DNA of 64,000 nt from Aporrectodea caliginosa (GCA_020284085.1 JACEVL010000207.1:212001-276000), one strand, 5' to 3'; positions 1 through 12,603 are shown, counted from the stretch's first letter. Notes: generated from the letters alone by a model not told the origin. Numbers and translations: made by a program.

Positions 1-1
1 A

Positions 2-2744
2 GACGAGACGAAATTTGACCAACATGTCGAGGAAGCTGTGACAAAACGACCAAAAGTTGCCAGGGAACCAGAAGAAACGGTCTCCTCTGGTAAGCTGTTT
101 GTAAAATTGCCAACCAGAAGTCGTAAAAATACAGCCCGTAAAAACAAAGTTTTTTACTATATCCATCTACTATCCTATAAAGTGTACTCTGAAAATAGTC
201 CGCGTTCATTTTACAACATAGCGTCCGTTTAATGAGGCAGCGCACCCGTTTCTGTTGCGGCCAATGGCAACGCTGGCCAATGGCAACGCTGCGTATCGGA
301 AAAGGGGATTCCCCCATTCGAAAAGTTGAGTCCCCGATTCTATAAGCTAGCCTTTTTTGGGGAGCTGAAATTTTGATAGAATGAAGTGTCTGCGAGGGCG
401 AGTCTATCTGCCAAGTTTCAGGACGATTGAATGATTGTAAGTGATCGAATTAGTCGTCGCAAGATTTGACTTTTTAGCCTGTGGCTCAAACATTCAAGCA
501 AGCAAGATTCCCGCAAGTTAAAGTAGATGGATAAAAATGTAAAACTCCCACATCCCATGGTAGAACATAGGGATGTGCTCAATATGGTTAGGGCGCTCAG
601 CTTGTAGGGCGCTCAGCTTGTAATGCGTGGAGTAGGGTTCGAGGCTCCACTAAGGGGTCATCCATTTAGTACGTACGCATCGAGGGGGGGGGGGTAACCC
701 AAATGCATCTGATTGCGTATGCTTGCGTACGCATAGGAAGGGGGGGTAAACCTCGATAATACTGTCTATATTGGCCTTCCTTCAAATGAGTCACAGTTCA
801 GCGATCAGGCAATTAATAGGGCTAAGTAGCTCTGTGGGAAAGGACCACACACTTGTATGCCAGTTACCTCTGACTGCTATGAACTGTCTTGCAGCTGTGC
901 ACTGAGTCCCAACAGTTTGACCGCCTGCCCTATTCAGTCAGGATATAGACCCTTCTATAGGATGGGGGGGGTGCATGTCAAGCGTACGTACGCAGATGGG
1001 GGGGTCTAAAAGTACGCTTGCGTATGGGGGGGGGGGAGAGGGTCAATTTTTCCCGGAATTTTGCGTACGTACTAAATGGATGGCCCCTAAGGCATTTACT
1101 GTGTAGGGACATTGAGAAAGTCCTTCACTTGCAGCTGCGCTGTGCCATCGATGCTCTGTTGTACGGTCATGGATGCACTTCTGAACTTTGAAGAAAGGGC
1201 AGTGTTAAATGCAGTTGTATTGTATTTCCTGTTCTTTGGCTCTTGAACAAGGCATGCATTTTTCCTACGGTCCTGGATAGACAAGGCTAGGGTATCACGT
1301 CGCTAGAATTAGATGTTTCCCTACCAGATTACGCCGGTACCAAATTCTACTGCGTGTGACAGCAGAATATGTGAACAATGGGTTACAACTTGGAATTTGT
1401 GCAGGATGTATATGTTGCTTAGCTACCTCAGTAAAATGTCAACAAACTGAAAATGTGGTTTTGGAAAAAATTCTTGACACAAATTCTCTTATTGTTGTTG
1501 CTTATACATCAAGTCTGTGTCCAGTTGTATGGTTTTAGAAATATTGTCAATTAGTTTATTGACTGATTCTGCCTTGATGATCACCATTTCATTGAGACAA
1601 ACTGTTTATTAATTGTAGCTGAATCTGACAATGACTCACAGAACGAACTGGTCGTTGAGCATTCGCGCCGAGAAACACAGCCAGCTGCAAAGAAGCGATT
1701 CATGAGGATGCACGCCGATGAAGAGCCGAGTCGAAGCTTAAGCGACCGGTAGGTGGCCTACTCGTTATTTCGGTTTATTTATTTATTTGTTATTTCTGAC
1801 TGTCCCTTTTGCCCATACAGCTACAATGCAGCAATATGTTTTCTCCGTTATTGGCTCTTTTAAGCAGTTTTAAGAATAACTTGCATCTCCTGTGTTTGTA
1901 TTGTATTGTATTTGAACACTTGTTATAGCGCCCCTACCAGATTTCCCATTCAGAGGCGCTCCCGACTACTGCGCGAACGCTGAATCGGAGTTTCACGCCG
2001 AAGCGCATGAGCAATTGCAGTGAAGGACTTGCCCAGGGTCCCTACGCGGCGACTTTGAGGTGGATTCGAACCCGCAACCCTCCAGCTGCCAGGCACCGAA
2101 CATACCCCTAAACCACCGCGCCCCAGTTGTATTGTGGTGTGTTGTATTGTACTCCACGTTTATAATGCGACCGAGCCACCCGCAGTATGTGTGTATCTGG
2201 ACATTAGCCCTTATTGCTGCCTTTTCAAAACAACTCTTCGTTCTCGTGTTATTAGCTATGTACCGTTAGTGCCAGCATTTATCATTGCTCACATACAGAA
2301 CTTGCGCGAGCTTAACAGTGTTTAAACTTTATTCTAGTTTGTATCAGATCCACGAGAGGTTTCAAAGTTAACTTTGGCTTTTAGAGAAGTTCATTTAATG
2401 AAAGTGTACTTTCACTTTTGTTTACATTTGTTAGATAGACATGGTTGAGCACCAGGAGGTCTATAAGCTGATATTATACAAGTTTATATTTTTATACATG
2501 TAAATACATTTGGCCATGTGAAGGTTCACAGCTTTACCAGGAAACTCAACTCTAACTTGAAGTCATATAACTTTTGTGTTATTTCAGGCTGGGTGCTCAT
2601 AGCCACTCTAGGTATTCATCATCGAACGTCAGGGACCGACTGGGCTTAACAACCGAATCATCTCACAGGGACAGTGATTCCCACAGAAGGAGCGGCAGAA
2701 GGGAAATCAGCGGCGACCTTAGAAACCGACTCAGTCGTAGATGA
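2..2744 (+). CDS. NCBP3: NCBP3-like protein, 3' terminal exons (5' part outside window)
   Basis: Three coding exons splice in phase: <2-89, 1619-1748 and 2588-2744 (stop TGA 2742-2744), with donors GTAAGC and GTAGGT and acceptors TTGTAG and TTTCAG. The ~125 residues are hydrophilic, rich in Ser/Arg/Asp. They carry RFMRMHADEEPSRSL, then RDRLGLTTE, and end GDLRNRLSRR. Nuclear cap-binding protein subunit 3 has a comparable C-terminal half with a 'MYADEVESQL' segment followed by repeated D-[IV]-x-x-RLG motifs; that resemblance is the only basis for the name. NCBP3 binds capped RNA with NCBP1 and acts in nuclear mRNA export. The RNA-binding N-terminal domain is not in the window, so another RS-like nuclear protein remains possible. 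Confidence 0.5.
577..1215 (+). mobile_element. tRNA-derived SINE (family C), split by a MITE
   Basis: The SINE head (about 577-653, with a tRNA-like A box 'GGTTAGGGCGC' and B box 'GGTTCGAGGC') continues after the insertion at 1088 with the family's middle part ('TGTGTAGGGAC', 'GTGCCATCGATG', 'GTTGTACGGTC'). The same order is seen uninterrupted at 42366-42520 and partly at 13506, 27228, 22555 and 47030. A 17-nt part of the head is duplicated in tandem near 590-622. It lies in an intron of the NCBP3-like gene. Confidence 0.75.
654..1087. mobile_element. PIF/Harbinger-like MITE, 434 bp, TSD TAA
   Basis: Terminal inverted repeats of about 26 bp begin GGGG(T/C)CATCCATTTAG and end in the complementary form, with the arms continuing as TACGTACGCA. 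The element is flanked by TAA at 651-653 and 1088-1090, a 3-bp TWA duplication typical of PIF/Harbinger elements. The interior has G-runs and more 'GCGTACGCA'-type dyads and no transposase, so it is non-autonomous. It has jumped into a SINE. Confidence 0.8.
1898..2127 (-). mobile_element. tRNA-derived SINE (family A)
   Basis: Read on the minus strand it starts GGGGCGCGGTGGTTTAGGGG (tRNA-like A box), has B box GGTTCGAATCC, then the body 'GGGAGCGCCTCTGAATGGG', the tail 'GGGGCGCTATAACAAG' and a simple ATACA repeat (1898-1918). Related copies lie at 46160-46350 and 62585-62735, and tail-only copies at 15355 and 26270. It is in the last intron of the NCBP3-like gene. Confidence 0.75.
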
Positions 2745-3207
2745 AAGATTAGCTAACGACTGCTTGAACTTTTCAGTGATGAGTTCACTTCCAATGAATT
2801 GGTTTCATGTGGTTGAAGTTTATTTGAGGGGATGGACGAGCGTCGTGTTCAGAGTGCGTGGTGTTCCGTTGTCGGAACTGAGGTTGACTGAAAATCTGAA
2901 ATACAATTAACCGACGTAAGATGTCCATTTCGAGTCCTGTCTTTTTAAGTTTTGACTCTTTGAAATCGTATATCAGAACCAGTTGTAGTGAGATCGTGAT
3001 GTTAAATCGTCGGTTTCGACACTGGTTTGAGAGCTCTCAAAATACTAGGGGATGTTTTCTTTGGGGGTCTCTGCCTGGGATACCCCACAGTAGACTTCTG
3101 TAAGGGGTGCTGTGTAAAAGACTTAATACAGTGATGGGGCCTGAATTGCTCCCTCAACTAACCCCATGAGTGTTTACTGCATCTGGGTATCGTACAATAT
3201 TTCTTCT

Positions 3208-3213
3208 AATAAA
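3208..3213 (+). terminator. Polyadenylation signal AATAAA of the NCBP3-like gene
   Basis: This AATAAA lies 464 bp past the stop codon at 2742-2744 and is the first canonical hexamer downstream. It implies a 3' UTR of roughly 480-500 nt. No cDNA evidence is available. Confidence 0.5.
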
Positions 3214-3230
3214 CTTCACAAATGCTTTTA

Positions 3231-6110
3231 ACTTGGGTGGAACACGCAGGCTTCTATGTTTTTTTGTTAATCATTGTACAACTTTTTATATTAAAAAGTG
3301 CTCAAGAGATTGAATATGGTAGTTGCCACCCGTTTCAGCAGGCCAGGCCTTTAGTTATGAAAGACACCATCATCTGTGTCCAAATTCTTTTGGTTATAAG
3401 TGTAGGGTATAGGAGTAACTACAAACCAACTGCATTGCCAGCCAGAATATAGGATCCATACTCCCATATTGGCCCATCTAGTGCCCATGGATTTGCTGGT
3501 ACGTTCCCCCATCTGAGATGATAATTAGTCACTATAGTGGCACTATGTAAACTAGCTATGCGCGCGATGAATGTGACTTTGAGCATCTAATTAGGTCTGA
3601 GTCAACAATTGCTATTCTAGAGATTAGAAATTAAGTGACCAGTAATACGTCTGTAATTGTACTGTACATAATTTTGGCAGGGTTAAGGCGCCAAATAAAT
3701 GCTTTGATACAGAATTGATACATGGTAGGTGTTGTCTATCAAAGAAATGGAGAGGGGAAGTGGATTGGAAATGGGAGAGTGGAGGAATCGGGGACTGTTG
3801 GCCAGTTTGTTATGGCGACAAAGAACGACCTTTACAACCGCGTGAGGACTAATTTGCGAACGGAGCAATTAAGAATAATTGGCTGATCTTAGTATTTTTC
3901 TAATTAGGCTGATGTTAGGGGTAACAGCTATGGAACACCGATATTTGCAAGCATCCATCAAAACAAAAATTTCTCTGATGTTAACCTGATCAGCTGATGC
4001 CTTGGGCAAGCTTATAGAATCGGGGGCTGACGGATATTATTGCATAAGTTTAGGCCTATTTACTTCGTAGGGCTTATACCATTTTGAACAATGGAAGGCG
4101 AGAGTGCAGGTATGTAGCTAGGTTATCATGAATGGACTTTAAAGACGCGTGTCTTTAATTACCTGTTGGCTGTATAGGTGGTCTACGCTCGGGGCATCGC
4201 TTGATGATAGTTGACAGAGCTTTGAGCTTCCTGACCCTTTGGATCTTGACCCCTTTGAATCTTGACCTAATTAATTTTTAAGAAATTACTGATTTTCTCA
4301 CATAAATATTAATTTACGATGTAAACCGTCCAAGCATCCATCCATCCTACGAACTCACCAAAATCTCACCCTCTTGTCTGCTAGGCCTATCTCTGCGTAT
4401 AGCCTTTAGGTCTTTCACGGAAAACTGAAAACTGCTCGAAAATAAATCCTATCCCTATACCTTAGGCCGTTTTACTTCGTAGGGCATCCACCTCAGCCGT
4501 CTGACTGCCTTCCTGACCCATTATACTCATTTGGATATAATAATGACCTAGAACCGATTTACCTTCCCCGCCTGTTTTTTTTTTACTAAGCGCCTTGTGA
4601 TTTATTAAGCTCATGGCCGTTGACAAGGTTTGGCTTCCTGACCCTTTGGATCTTAATTGACCCCAAAAATCTTGACCTAATTAATTTTAAAGAAATTTCT
4701 GCTTTTCTACAAATTTCAAAATTATAAATTATTAAAATGTCGTCTCTTCAAGTCTCTTGAAAATTGTTGTATGGTTTTCTAAACTTCGTTTATGTCTTTC
4801 ACGGTTCAAAACTGAAAATTGCTATATGTATACAAATCCAATTTTTACGGTATTATCCCTCACCTCCCTCAGCAGTCCGAACTGCCTTCCTGACCCATTA
4901 CCCATTTGGATAACGACCTAGAACCGATTAACCTTCCCCGCCTATCGAGTTTTTTACTTTGCACCTTCGATAAGCTGCTTTCACGCAACCTTCGCTTTTT
5001 TGGGCGCTCTAGATTCTTGAGATTACGATAATCATGGCTTTCCATACCGAGCTGCTTAACGTGCACAGCCTTGTGTACGGGTAGCGTACAGTAGCGACAC
5101 AGAAGATGTACGCCAGAGGCTTTGTTGTTTTAGGTTGATGCCCACAGATTGGTTTACGTTTTACTCGATTTCTGTTTGATCTTAAATAAAACATCTGGCA
5201 ATTCCGTTTTCCCATTGTTTTTAGATGAATTTAAAGCGGCGAAACAGACACTTAGGAAGTTCTCGGATTAACTTTGAAGACATCCTGTTTAGCCGGCATT
5301 AGGCCTATGTTTTTTTTCAAATTTTGTTGAAAGTTTTTTGTTGTATGAGCGACTGTGGTGTGGCGAAATTATGAATTTATAGGTCTAAATTCGCTTGCAT
5401 TTCTGGTAAGACTCGTTTTTGTGCTAGCTTTTAGTGTAAGGGAATTTTTAAAAAGTGAATAACTCGATGAAGACGAGGAATCGCTCAAGCGAGCAGTGAT
5501 TCACACCTGTGGTTGGTAGACGCATGCTAAGGTTACATTGTCAATACAGTTACATTGTTAATACAAAGTTACATTGTCAGTTAGCTTAAAGATTAATTTG
5601 AAGATAACGTCAAGGGTTCGATTTCAACTGGATACCCCGAAGCGTTGAATGAGCTTGTTAGTATGAGAACTGGGAAGCAGGCATTCGAAATCAGATGAAA
5701 AAGTAAATGTCAAGTTCTTTGAAGTTGGTTATACAGATCTATATAAATAACTGAACAAGCATTTTTATTATTGGTTTTAGGGTTAAAAGTGAACAGGCGA
5801 AATATTTATAATAGAAGTTAAAGTGATATTAGGAGACACTCTATAAATGTGGTGATTATGATGGAGATGATGATGATGGCAATGATCATGGAGTTTGGTA
5901 TGGTGCCCAAATTTCTATCAATGGAGCTTTTAAATAAAGAATTGGACAGTAAATCGGTTTCAAGTCGTAGTGTAAGAGTTATGTTTCAACTGTGAAGATT
6001 CATACTAGATGACATAAACAATATCCCATCAAACAAGGTATAGAGCCAATAAGTTAATTTACTTTCTACATGAATAAGTTTCCAATTTTTCTTGTCCTAC
6101 TTATTGTTAC
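3231..6110. other. Spacer with a diverged ~400-bp duplication
   Basis: No exon is recognised. Segments at about 4210-4300 and 4620-4700 are similar ('CTTCCTGACCCTTTGGATCT', 'ATCTTGACCTAATTAATTTT'), as are 4507-4580 and 4872-4945 ('CTGCCTTCCTGACCCATTA', 'GACCTAGAACCGATT'). This is consistent with an old tandem duplication of roughly 400 bp. The rest is AT-rich unique sequence that must hold the TRIM gene's promoter and 5' non-coding exon, which I cannot place. Confidence 0.5.
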
Positions 6111-6126
6111 AGGTTAAGTGTCAACA

Positions 6127-9100
6127 ATGGAATGCCCCGTCTGTTTTGAAATCTTCAAGAACCCACTGCTCCTTCCAGGATGTGGTCACACTGTCTGCCA
6201 GGCATGTGCCGAACTTCTCGTCACAGAAGGCAACTTTCTGCGTTGCCCCGAGTGTCGCCTCATCTACCAGCTGCGACGAGGCGTTAAAAGCCTTCCCAAG
6301 AATGTCGCGCTTCAGCGAACTATCGATGAGCACCAGAAAACGACGACTTCGCTTTCGTCGATGTGCGAAACGCACCCAGAGGATGCAGTCTCGTTGTATT
6401 GTAAGACTTGTGAGAAGGGAATCTGCCTAAAGTGCTATTTTCCTAATACGCTGCGCAAAGGCGATATGTTACATGCTGGTCACCAGGTGGATACTTCGGA
6501 GGATGTCTTCTCTCGAGAACGAGTATGTTGGCTAATGCATCCTTTATTTATATATTTTGGCTAATGCATCTTTTGTTAATGCTTACCAAGTACTTTTGTG
6601 CAGCATTCCTTCTAGGTGTCTGGCCAGGCCAAGGGCATAGCCAGGAAACAATTTCCTGCTTTTTTTAGTTTTTGGGGGTTCCATCGGACTTTGTCATATT
6701 TTTCTAAACTTTTAGTTTTTGATAACAGTAATGCATTTATTGTTTGGGGGTTTGAACCCGTAAACCACCTTAAATACGCCCATGGACCAGGCAACGTTGT
6801 GGCTCCATGCACTGGAAAAATAGTCGGATGCTATCAGAGGAAGACGAGCAGTCCCTTAAGCTAGAGCCATGGGTTTGAAGTGTTAACGGCCTCATTTTCT
6901 TAGCCTCGGCATATGAAGCAGGTGAACAATTCCCTCCTTCTCCGTCTCATCTTCCCACCGACAGTGTATGGTTAGTGTACTCATTATAGCTGAGTTGGCA
7001 CCTGAGGGTGTAGTTGTATGGAGCAGAAATCTTGAACCAATTTCTGCCCTGGTGGGGATTGAACCTCTTTTATTGACAGTCCAGCACACTAACCAGTACA
7101 CTATCGAGCACTCCAGACGTTATTAATTAATCGAAAAAGTACTAAAACTCGTGCTTAAGTTTAGTAAAACAATGCATTGCCATTGATCAACATTGAAGAT
7201 AACTTAGGTATGTAAGGCAACTGAAGTGAAATGAAGTTGAATGGACAGACCTACATCATAATTGTAATCTCCAGATTTCGTCAGGAAAAGCTAAGTTGTG
7301 GGACAGTGGGAACGAGCTTATTTCGCATGCACTCAGTAACTCTTAAATTACATCCATTGAGAATTCACTCTCGTTAAACTAGTTTTAAAAGGAAGTTTAA
7401 ACTTCCTCGTTCACTAGGCCAGCTTAGGTGTTGGGTTTCCCTTCCTTTGCGCAGATGCATCAACACTGCATGGCTAAGTACTCTTACAAGGTCTGTGCAT
7501 GTGCCTTTGTGACAGTTTTAGTTGTTCTTTTAACAGAAGTGTGTTTAAAACTAATATTTAATAACTTAGAATGCACCGTTTTATGTTGACAAGTATTTGT
7601 ATACCTCAGATCGTTATAATCTAGGCAAGTTATTTGTGCGAGGCAACTCATAGCTTCGATTCACAATGATCAGTTTTCTCATTTAACTTTTACTGGTTTA
7701 ACTGTCTTCGATAACTTTATCACCTCGGCCGATTTTTATTGAGATTTTTGCTCAATATGAATTATGTTGCATAGTGCCTGTACAAAATGAACTATTTAGA
7801 AATTGTAATTGTGAATTTTTTATAATGCTTCTTCAAGAGAAATTATTGAAAGCACCTTGAACCAGCTCAAGATTTATAAACCTTTTATATCACAGTAAGT
7901 ACCTTGAGCAAGCTAATATAAACCTTTTATATCACACTTGACTATTGATTGAGATATGTTCTTGTGTTTATCTTGCAAATTTTATATTGTAAAACTATTA
8001 TTAAAACAATTTTACTGTACATTTATTAGCGACTCTTGGAGGAGAAATGTCGTGAATGGGAAGTAAAAATGAAAGCTGAACTTGAATACATTGGCGAGCT
8101 CGAGGCTTCAGAGAAGAAACTGAAGGTAATCTGGCAATTATGAATTGGTCAAATTTCAGACTGGCACAGATATTTGCAATGAAAATTAAACAAAATCTGC
8201 TTTAAATGACGAGATGAAACATTCTTCAGAAGGCTGTTTCGATACCTAGATTTGATTTGAATTTCTTTTTCATAAACTTGTGGGATTTCGGAAGATTGAC
8301 AACTTCTTTATACTCTTATGTTAAGATTGGTTTTAAGCTGAAGAACACAGGATCTAATCGAATCCAAAGCCTTTATACCACTGTTCTCATAATTATTATT
8401 TATTATTACTATTGTTATTTCAATTATTATATTGTTGTTGTTATTATTGTTGTTTTTGTTGTTCAAACTGGTATCTATACTTCAACGAAAAGCAGTTTTT
8501 AAGGTAGCATTGTTTGCTGAGTTATTTAATTATTACATAACTGGTTTACCATAATTATTTGTTTGCATTTCTTATTTAACAGTCTGCTGCACAACTTCTT
8601 TACTTGCATGTAACTTTTAAATTCAGGCATTGCTGGAACAGAAACAGTCTGAGATTGATCAAAACAAGAATGAACTAATAACGAACGTTAAGCAGACAGC
8701 TGCGAAACTTAAGTTCACGTTGAACGGTAGTGTTGTTCGTGACATGGAGTACCTGAAGATGTCGATGCAGGCGGCCAAAGAGCGACTCGTGAGTTTAGAA
8801 GAGGGAGTTGTTGATGCTGTCACTGCTCTCAACAAAGCGTCCAATGACTCGCCGGAGATTAGAGTGGGTGACAAAACTGCAATTGCAATTTTTTTATTTT
8901 TATGTATTTGTTGTTAATTGTTTATCTGAGATAAGAATGATCTGTTAGGATTGTGAAATTAGGTTCTAAGGAGTTTGTGGGAAAGAGATCTCTGGAAAAT
9001 CAAGTATCACCACTTTGGGAAGCACTGCTGTAAATAATAATGTTGTCACTGACAGTCTAGGGTTCAAGTATGTAAATGTTGGCAGGGAATCAAGTCTAAG

Positions 9101-11283
9101 ATTTGGAACACTGAACTTGGCTTGCACGTAAAACCTTTCATCCCATGCGAAATTCTGTTTGAAAAGGAAAGCCGTCATGCTAAACAACTTTACCAGTTAT
9201 TATGCTAGGTAAATAAGTATTTAAAGAGCCTTTATTTCAATTTGCGTCTGACCAGCGCACATGTATTAATACATTACTTGCACTGTGTGGGCACTACTGT
9301 TTTCTAGTTTACTTTTCATAATGAAATGCCACTGTGATACAAAACTGAATGCTTTGTTTATGTTTTCAGGTGCTGAAGTCGGCTCGCATGTAAGTAACTG
9401 ATTAGTGACAGATTAGTAGTTAATACTCCATCCGGTTTTGGTCACACATATTCGCAGTTGGTTGCATTATTTCATGTCTTATGTAAATAATGGACTTTCA
9501 AATGGCGTAGCATGAGTCTGGTTTGAGTCGATTCTGAGTTATCCTTAAGGCAGCTTTGAGCTAACTTTGGCTTCGGTCTGAGACATGTAGGGGAACAGCT
9601 TTAGTCAGGATCATTTTAAAGATGACATCCAATCATTTGACCGCTGTTATCAGGTTTGTCCTTTGTCCACACTACTGCCTCGTTAACGACTATTAAATTA
9701 GGGGTTACATTGCCTTCCCTTTAATTAAATTACCATACTTTCCCTTACCGTATCTTATCTTACCTTTGCCTGTACCTTACCCTACATTATGTTATACCTT
9801 ACCTTCTCTTATCGTACCTTACGCTACATTTAAGTATCATACTTCACCTTGCTTTAATAAGTAAGTAAAGTAAAGGTTACATATTCCTTAGTGCTACTTA
9901 AGGGAGGTGCTAAGTTTCCTGTTCTTAGGCCCTTGAGGGTTGAATCCTGATTTCCTGGCCAGTGCATTCATTACAGGACTTGCTGTTTAATTCCCAATTA
10001 CAACGATATCAAATTACACTGCCTGGTGACAGGCGCATGTGCACAAACAACTTGCCCAAGGTCATTACACGGAATTGAACCTGCAACATTGTGAACATCG
10101 ACCAAGCGTGTTACCAACAGACCACCTTACCTTACCTTAAATTCACAGTGTTAAAGAGACGGTCTTTTGCTGATCTTAGGAAACTGGAAGACCTACCAGC
10201 CGGAGCAGTCTGTGATAGACCAAGTGCCAGCAGCTTCTCAAAGGTCGAAAGCTTTGATACCGACATCCACAGTTGCCTTAATGACCCAAAACGTGCTCTT
10301 TCATACCAAACCGGTCAGTATTTGCTCTCTTTGAATTGCATATCTTCTGTGGCCTGTCTTTCGGTCTATGCTCTGGGTCCTCTTTCGGTCTCTGGGGCCG
10401 GTGTCTGTTGACCCATTCTGGCAGATGGATTGTCATGAACCAGCCAAGTAAACATAAGTTGAATTCCAGTTAGTACAAATTGTTATTAAAGTGTTAGCGA
10501 CTTCACTTTCTTAACATTAACCTATGAGCCTATGTGGCCAGTCCTTTCCCTCGTCGCCTGATCTTTCCATCGACACTGTATGGGCCGTTGTCTCAGTTTA
10601 TAGCTGGGTTTCCTGTGTGAACAGAAGTCTCAGAATGTCTTTCTGTACTGCTGGGATTTGCTTCACCTCTAGGCTGACAGCCCAGAGCGCTAACCATTAA
10701 GCCACAAATTGTTACTAAGTGTATGTGTATATATAATTTAACGGTTTGGGGCCAATGTGGTCACAAATAGAACACAGAGCCCCACAACAGGCCCTGCCCC
10801 ACACCGCTTTTCACCACATATCAGTACCTACCAACATATGGTGAGAAGTGATGGGGGCTTTGGTGGGCTCTTTGTGATGCCTTTGACCCCAAAGTGCTAA
10901 ATTGCATGTACTGTTTGAGCAATTCTTCGTGGAACCTTTCAGAATGTCCACGCACACCGAGTCTTTCGAAGGACGACTGCATCGTGTCTGACGTAGCGGC
11001 GTACATTCCAATCCACTACAATGAATCGATTCGAACAAAGAAGCTGATCATCTTCTACAAAGAGGCCCTGTACAAGGGAATGTCGGAGAAAGAGTGGGAC
11101 TCGATCGACACTGACGACCTCCGACAGGGAACCGGTCGGATCGTGATCGCCGGTCTCAAGCGCGGAACGATGTACAAGGCTTATGCCATTGCATCAAACG
11201 ATTTTGGGGAGAGTCCCGCGTCCGACGAACTCTGGTTTCGGACTGTTGATGCGGAGATCGATTCCAGAGTAATCAGCAGATAG
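6127..11283 (+). CDS. TRIM-like RING E3 ligase: RING, B-box2, coiled coil, FN3
   Basis: Six coding exons: 6127-6522, 8030-8125, 8627-8863, 9370-9389 (20-nt microexon), 10159-10313 and 10943-11283 (TAG). They total 1245 nt (414 aa) with phase kept at every junction. ATG 6127 lies 15 nt after an acceptor (AG 6111-6112) in good context, so a 5' non-coding exon exists upstream. A C3HC4 RING uses C3/C6, C19/H21, C24/C27, C40/C43. The B-box uses C80/H83, C92/C95, C100/C103, H116/H119. A charged coiled coil covers ~133-245, and a fibronectin III domain ~302-405 ends in 'AIASNDFGESPASDELWF'. RING-B-box proteins of this plan are E3 ubiquitin ligases. There is no SPRY, NHL or filamin domain: the chain stops after FN3. 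Vertebrate TRIM42 also ends in FN3 but has two B-boxes, so I assign no orthologue. The acceptor at 10159 was chosen by phase; a stronger-looking AG at 10148 would break the frame. Confidence 0.9.
6616..7115 (-). mobile_element. SINE (family B) and associated repeat in TRIM intron
   Basis: On the minus strand a tRNA-like head near 7115 (B box 'GGTTCAATCCCC') leads into 'AGGGCAGAAATTGG' and 'TATAATGAGTACACTAAC', the order seen at 58660-59025 and 10508-10712. The adjoining 6616-6810 holds a hAT-like repeat fragment ('GGGCATAGCCAGGAA' to 'AATACGCCCATGG'). Not coding, although short ORFs cross it. Confidence 0.65.
9990..10128 (-). mobile_element. tRNA-derived SINE fragment
   Basis: On the minus strand it reads GTGGTCTGTTGGTAACACG (A-box-like), then B box GGTTCAATTCC and 'CCTTGGGCAAGTTG'. 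It sits just upstream of the fifth coding exon of the TRIM-like gene and may have displaced that exon's polypyrimidine tract. Confidence 0.55.
10508..10712 (-). mobile_element. SINE (family B) in TRIM intron
   Basis: It matches the family B order in reverse ('GTTAGCGACTTCA', 'GGCCAGTCC', 'CGACACTGTATGG', 'GCTGACAGCCCAG', 'CGCTAACCATTAAGCC'), the last being a decayed tRNA-like A-box region. It is non-autonomous, with no coding capacity. Confidence 0.65.
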
Positions 11284-12162
11284 TTTGGGGAAGTTGCCAA
11301 GCATTCCGCATGGATGGTTGGAGTCGGATTTGGATGGGGTTGAGTGAATCTGGCAAAAAAGACTCGAACCGTCTGTGCAGTGATGCGACATTTTCGTTCG
11401 TTCATCTGGGCTTTGTGGACGGAACATACCTCGAGGTTTTTCCATCACGATTGAACGAACCTGCTGGAGACTATATCTGACTCAGAACTAGACCACTAAT
11501 ATAGCGTCTTCATTACCTCTGGAAATCACTGGCCATCGATAAAACCTGGGAGTCTGCCATTAACGGCTGGATTCTCTTCTCATTCTACATGACTTTTGGA
11601 CCGCAGAACCAGGTTCGTGTTTTGCAAACAAACGTCATGCGTTACAAAAGTTCTGGGACCAACTTTTAGATATATTTCTGTGCATTCGCCAAACGAACGG
11701 TGCGCTCGTCTTCAGGGTTGAATTTTCCTGACATTTACTGTTTCTGGAATATATCCGTATTTTTGTAAATTTTTATAACTGTCTTTATATCGATACTACA
11801 AGGGATGATTTATAAAATTTTATATCATATTGTTATATTTATCAGGTATTATTATGATCATTATTATAATTGTTATTATTATCATCATCATAGCACCTAC
11901 CTGTCTTTCATGTATGGCTGGCAATGATCGTGGATTTTGTAAAATTGTGATAATTTGCCTGTTTGACCCGACAATTCCTCGAATATGAAATCATTCCACA
12001 ATTCATCTGGGTTGATGAACCAGTCTTACAGATTTTATAACAGAAATGAGTTAAAACTGAAGTAAATTATTCAATATCCATTAATTGAGAGAGAATGAGA
12101 AATGGGAAGTAACCATCCGTTATGGCACCATGTTGCATCTGTGACAAGTTCTTGCATTTATG

Positions 12163-12168
12163 AATAAA
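12163..12168 (+). terminator. Candidate polyadenylation signal of the TRIM-like gene
   Basis: AATAAA 880 bp past the TAG. The AT-rich 3' region before it contains ATTATT runs but no earlier AATAAA that I saw. Plausible only by position. Confidence 0.3.
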
Positions 12169-12250
12169 CGAATATTGATAGAATGATTGAAGTTTACAAC
12201 AATGGGCTGTTGCAAGAAATGCACAATCGGAATTTGGCAATTTTAAATAC

Positions 12251-12603
12251 AAATAAGTTTGAAGTGGGATGGAAAATAAGTTTGAAGTGAGATGGAAATA
12301 AGTTTGAAGTGAGATGGAAATAAGTTTGAAGTGAGATGGAAATAAGTTTGAAGTGAGATGGAAATAAGTTTGAAGTGAGATGGAAATAAGTTTGAAGTGA
12401 GATGGAAATAAGTTTGAAGTGAGATGGAAATAAATTTGAAGAGAGATGGAAATAAGTTTGAAGAGAGATGGAAATAAGTTTGACGTGAGATGGAAATAAG
12501 TTTGAAGTGAGATGGAAATAAGCTTGAAGTGAGATGGAAATAAGCTTGAAGTGAGATGGAAATAAGCTTGAAGTGAGATGGAAATAAGTTTGAAGTGAGA
12601 TGG
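12251..12603. repeat. 22-bp minisatellite, about 16 units
   Basis: Head-to-tail units of 22 bp containing AATAAGTTTGAAGTGAGAT and then GG. Most copies are identical; a few have single changes (AAGCTTG, GAAGAGAG). This near-perfect uniformity indicates recent expansion. There are no spacers, so it is not a CRISPR array. Confidence 0.95.

Noticed and set aside
12251..12603. Direct repeats resembling a CRISPR array
   Set aside because: Units are contiguous without spacers, and the genome is eukaryotic; it is a minisatellite.
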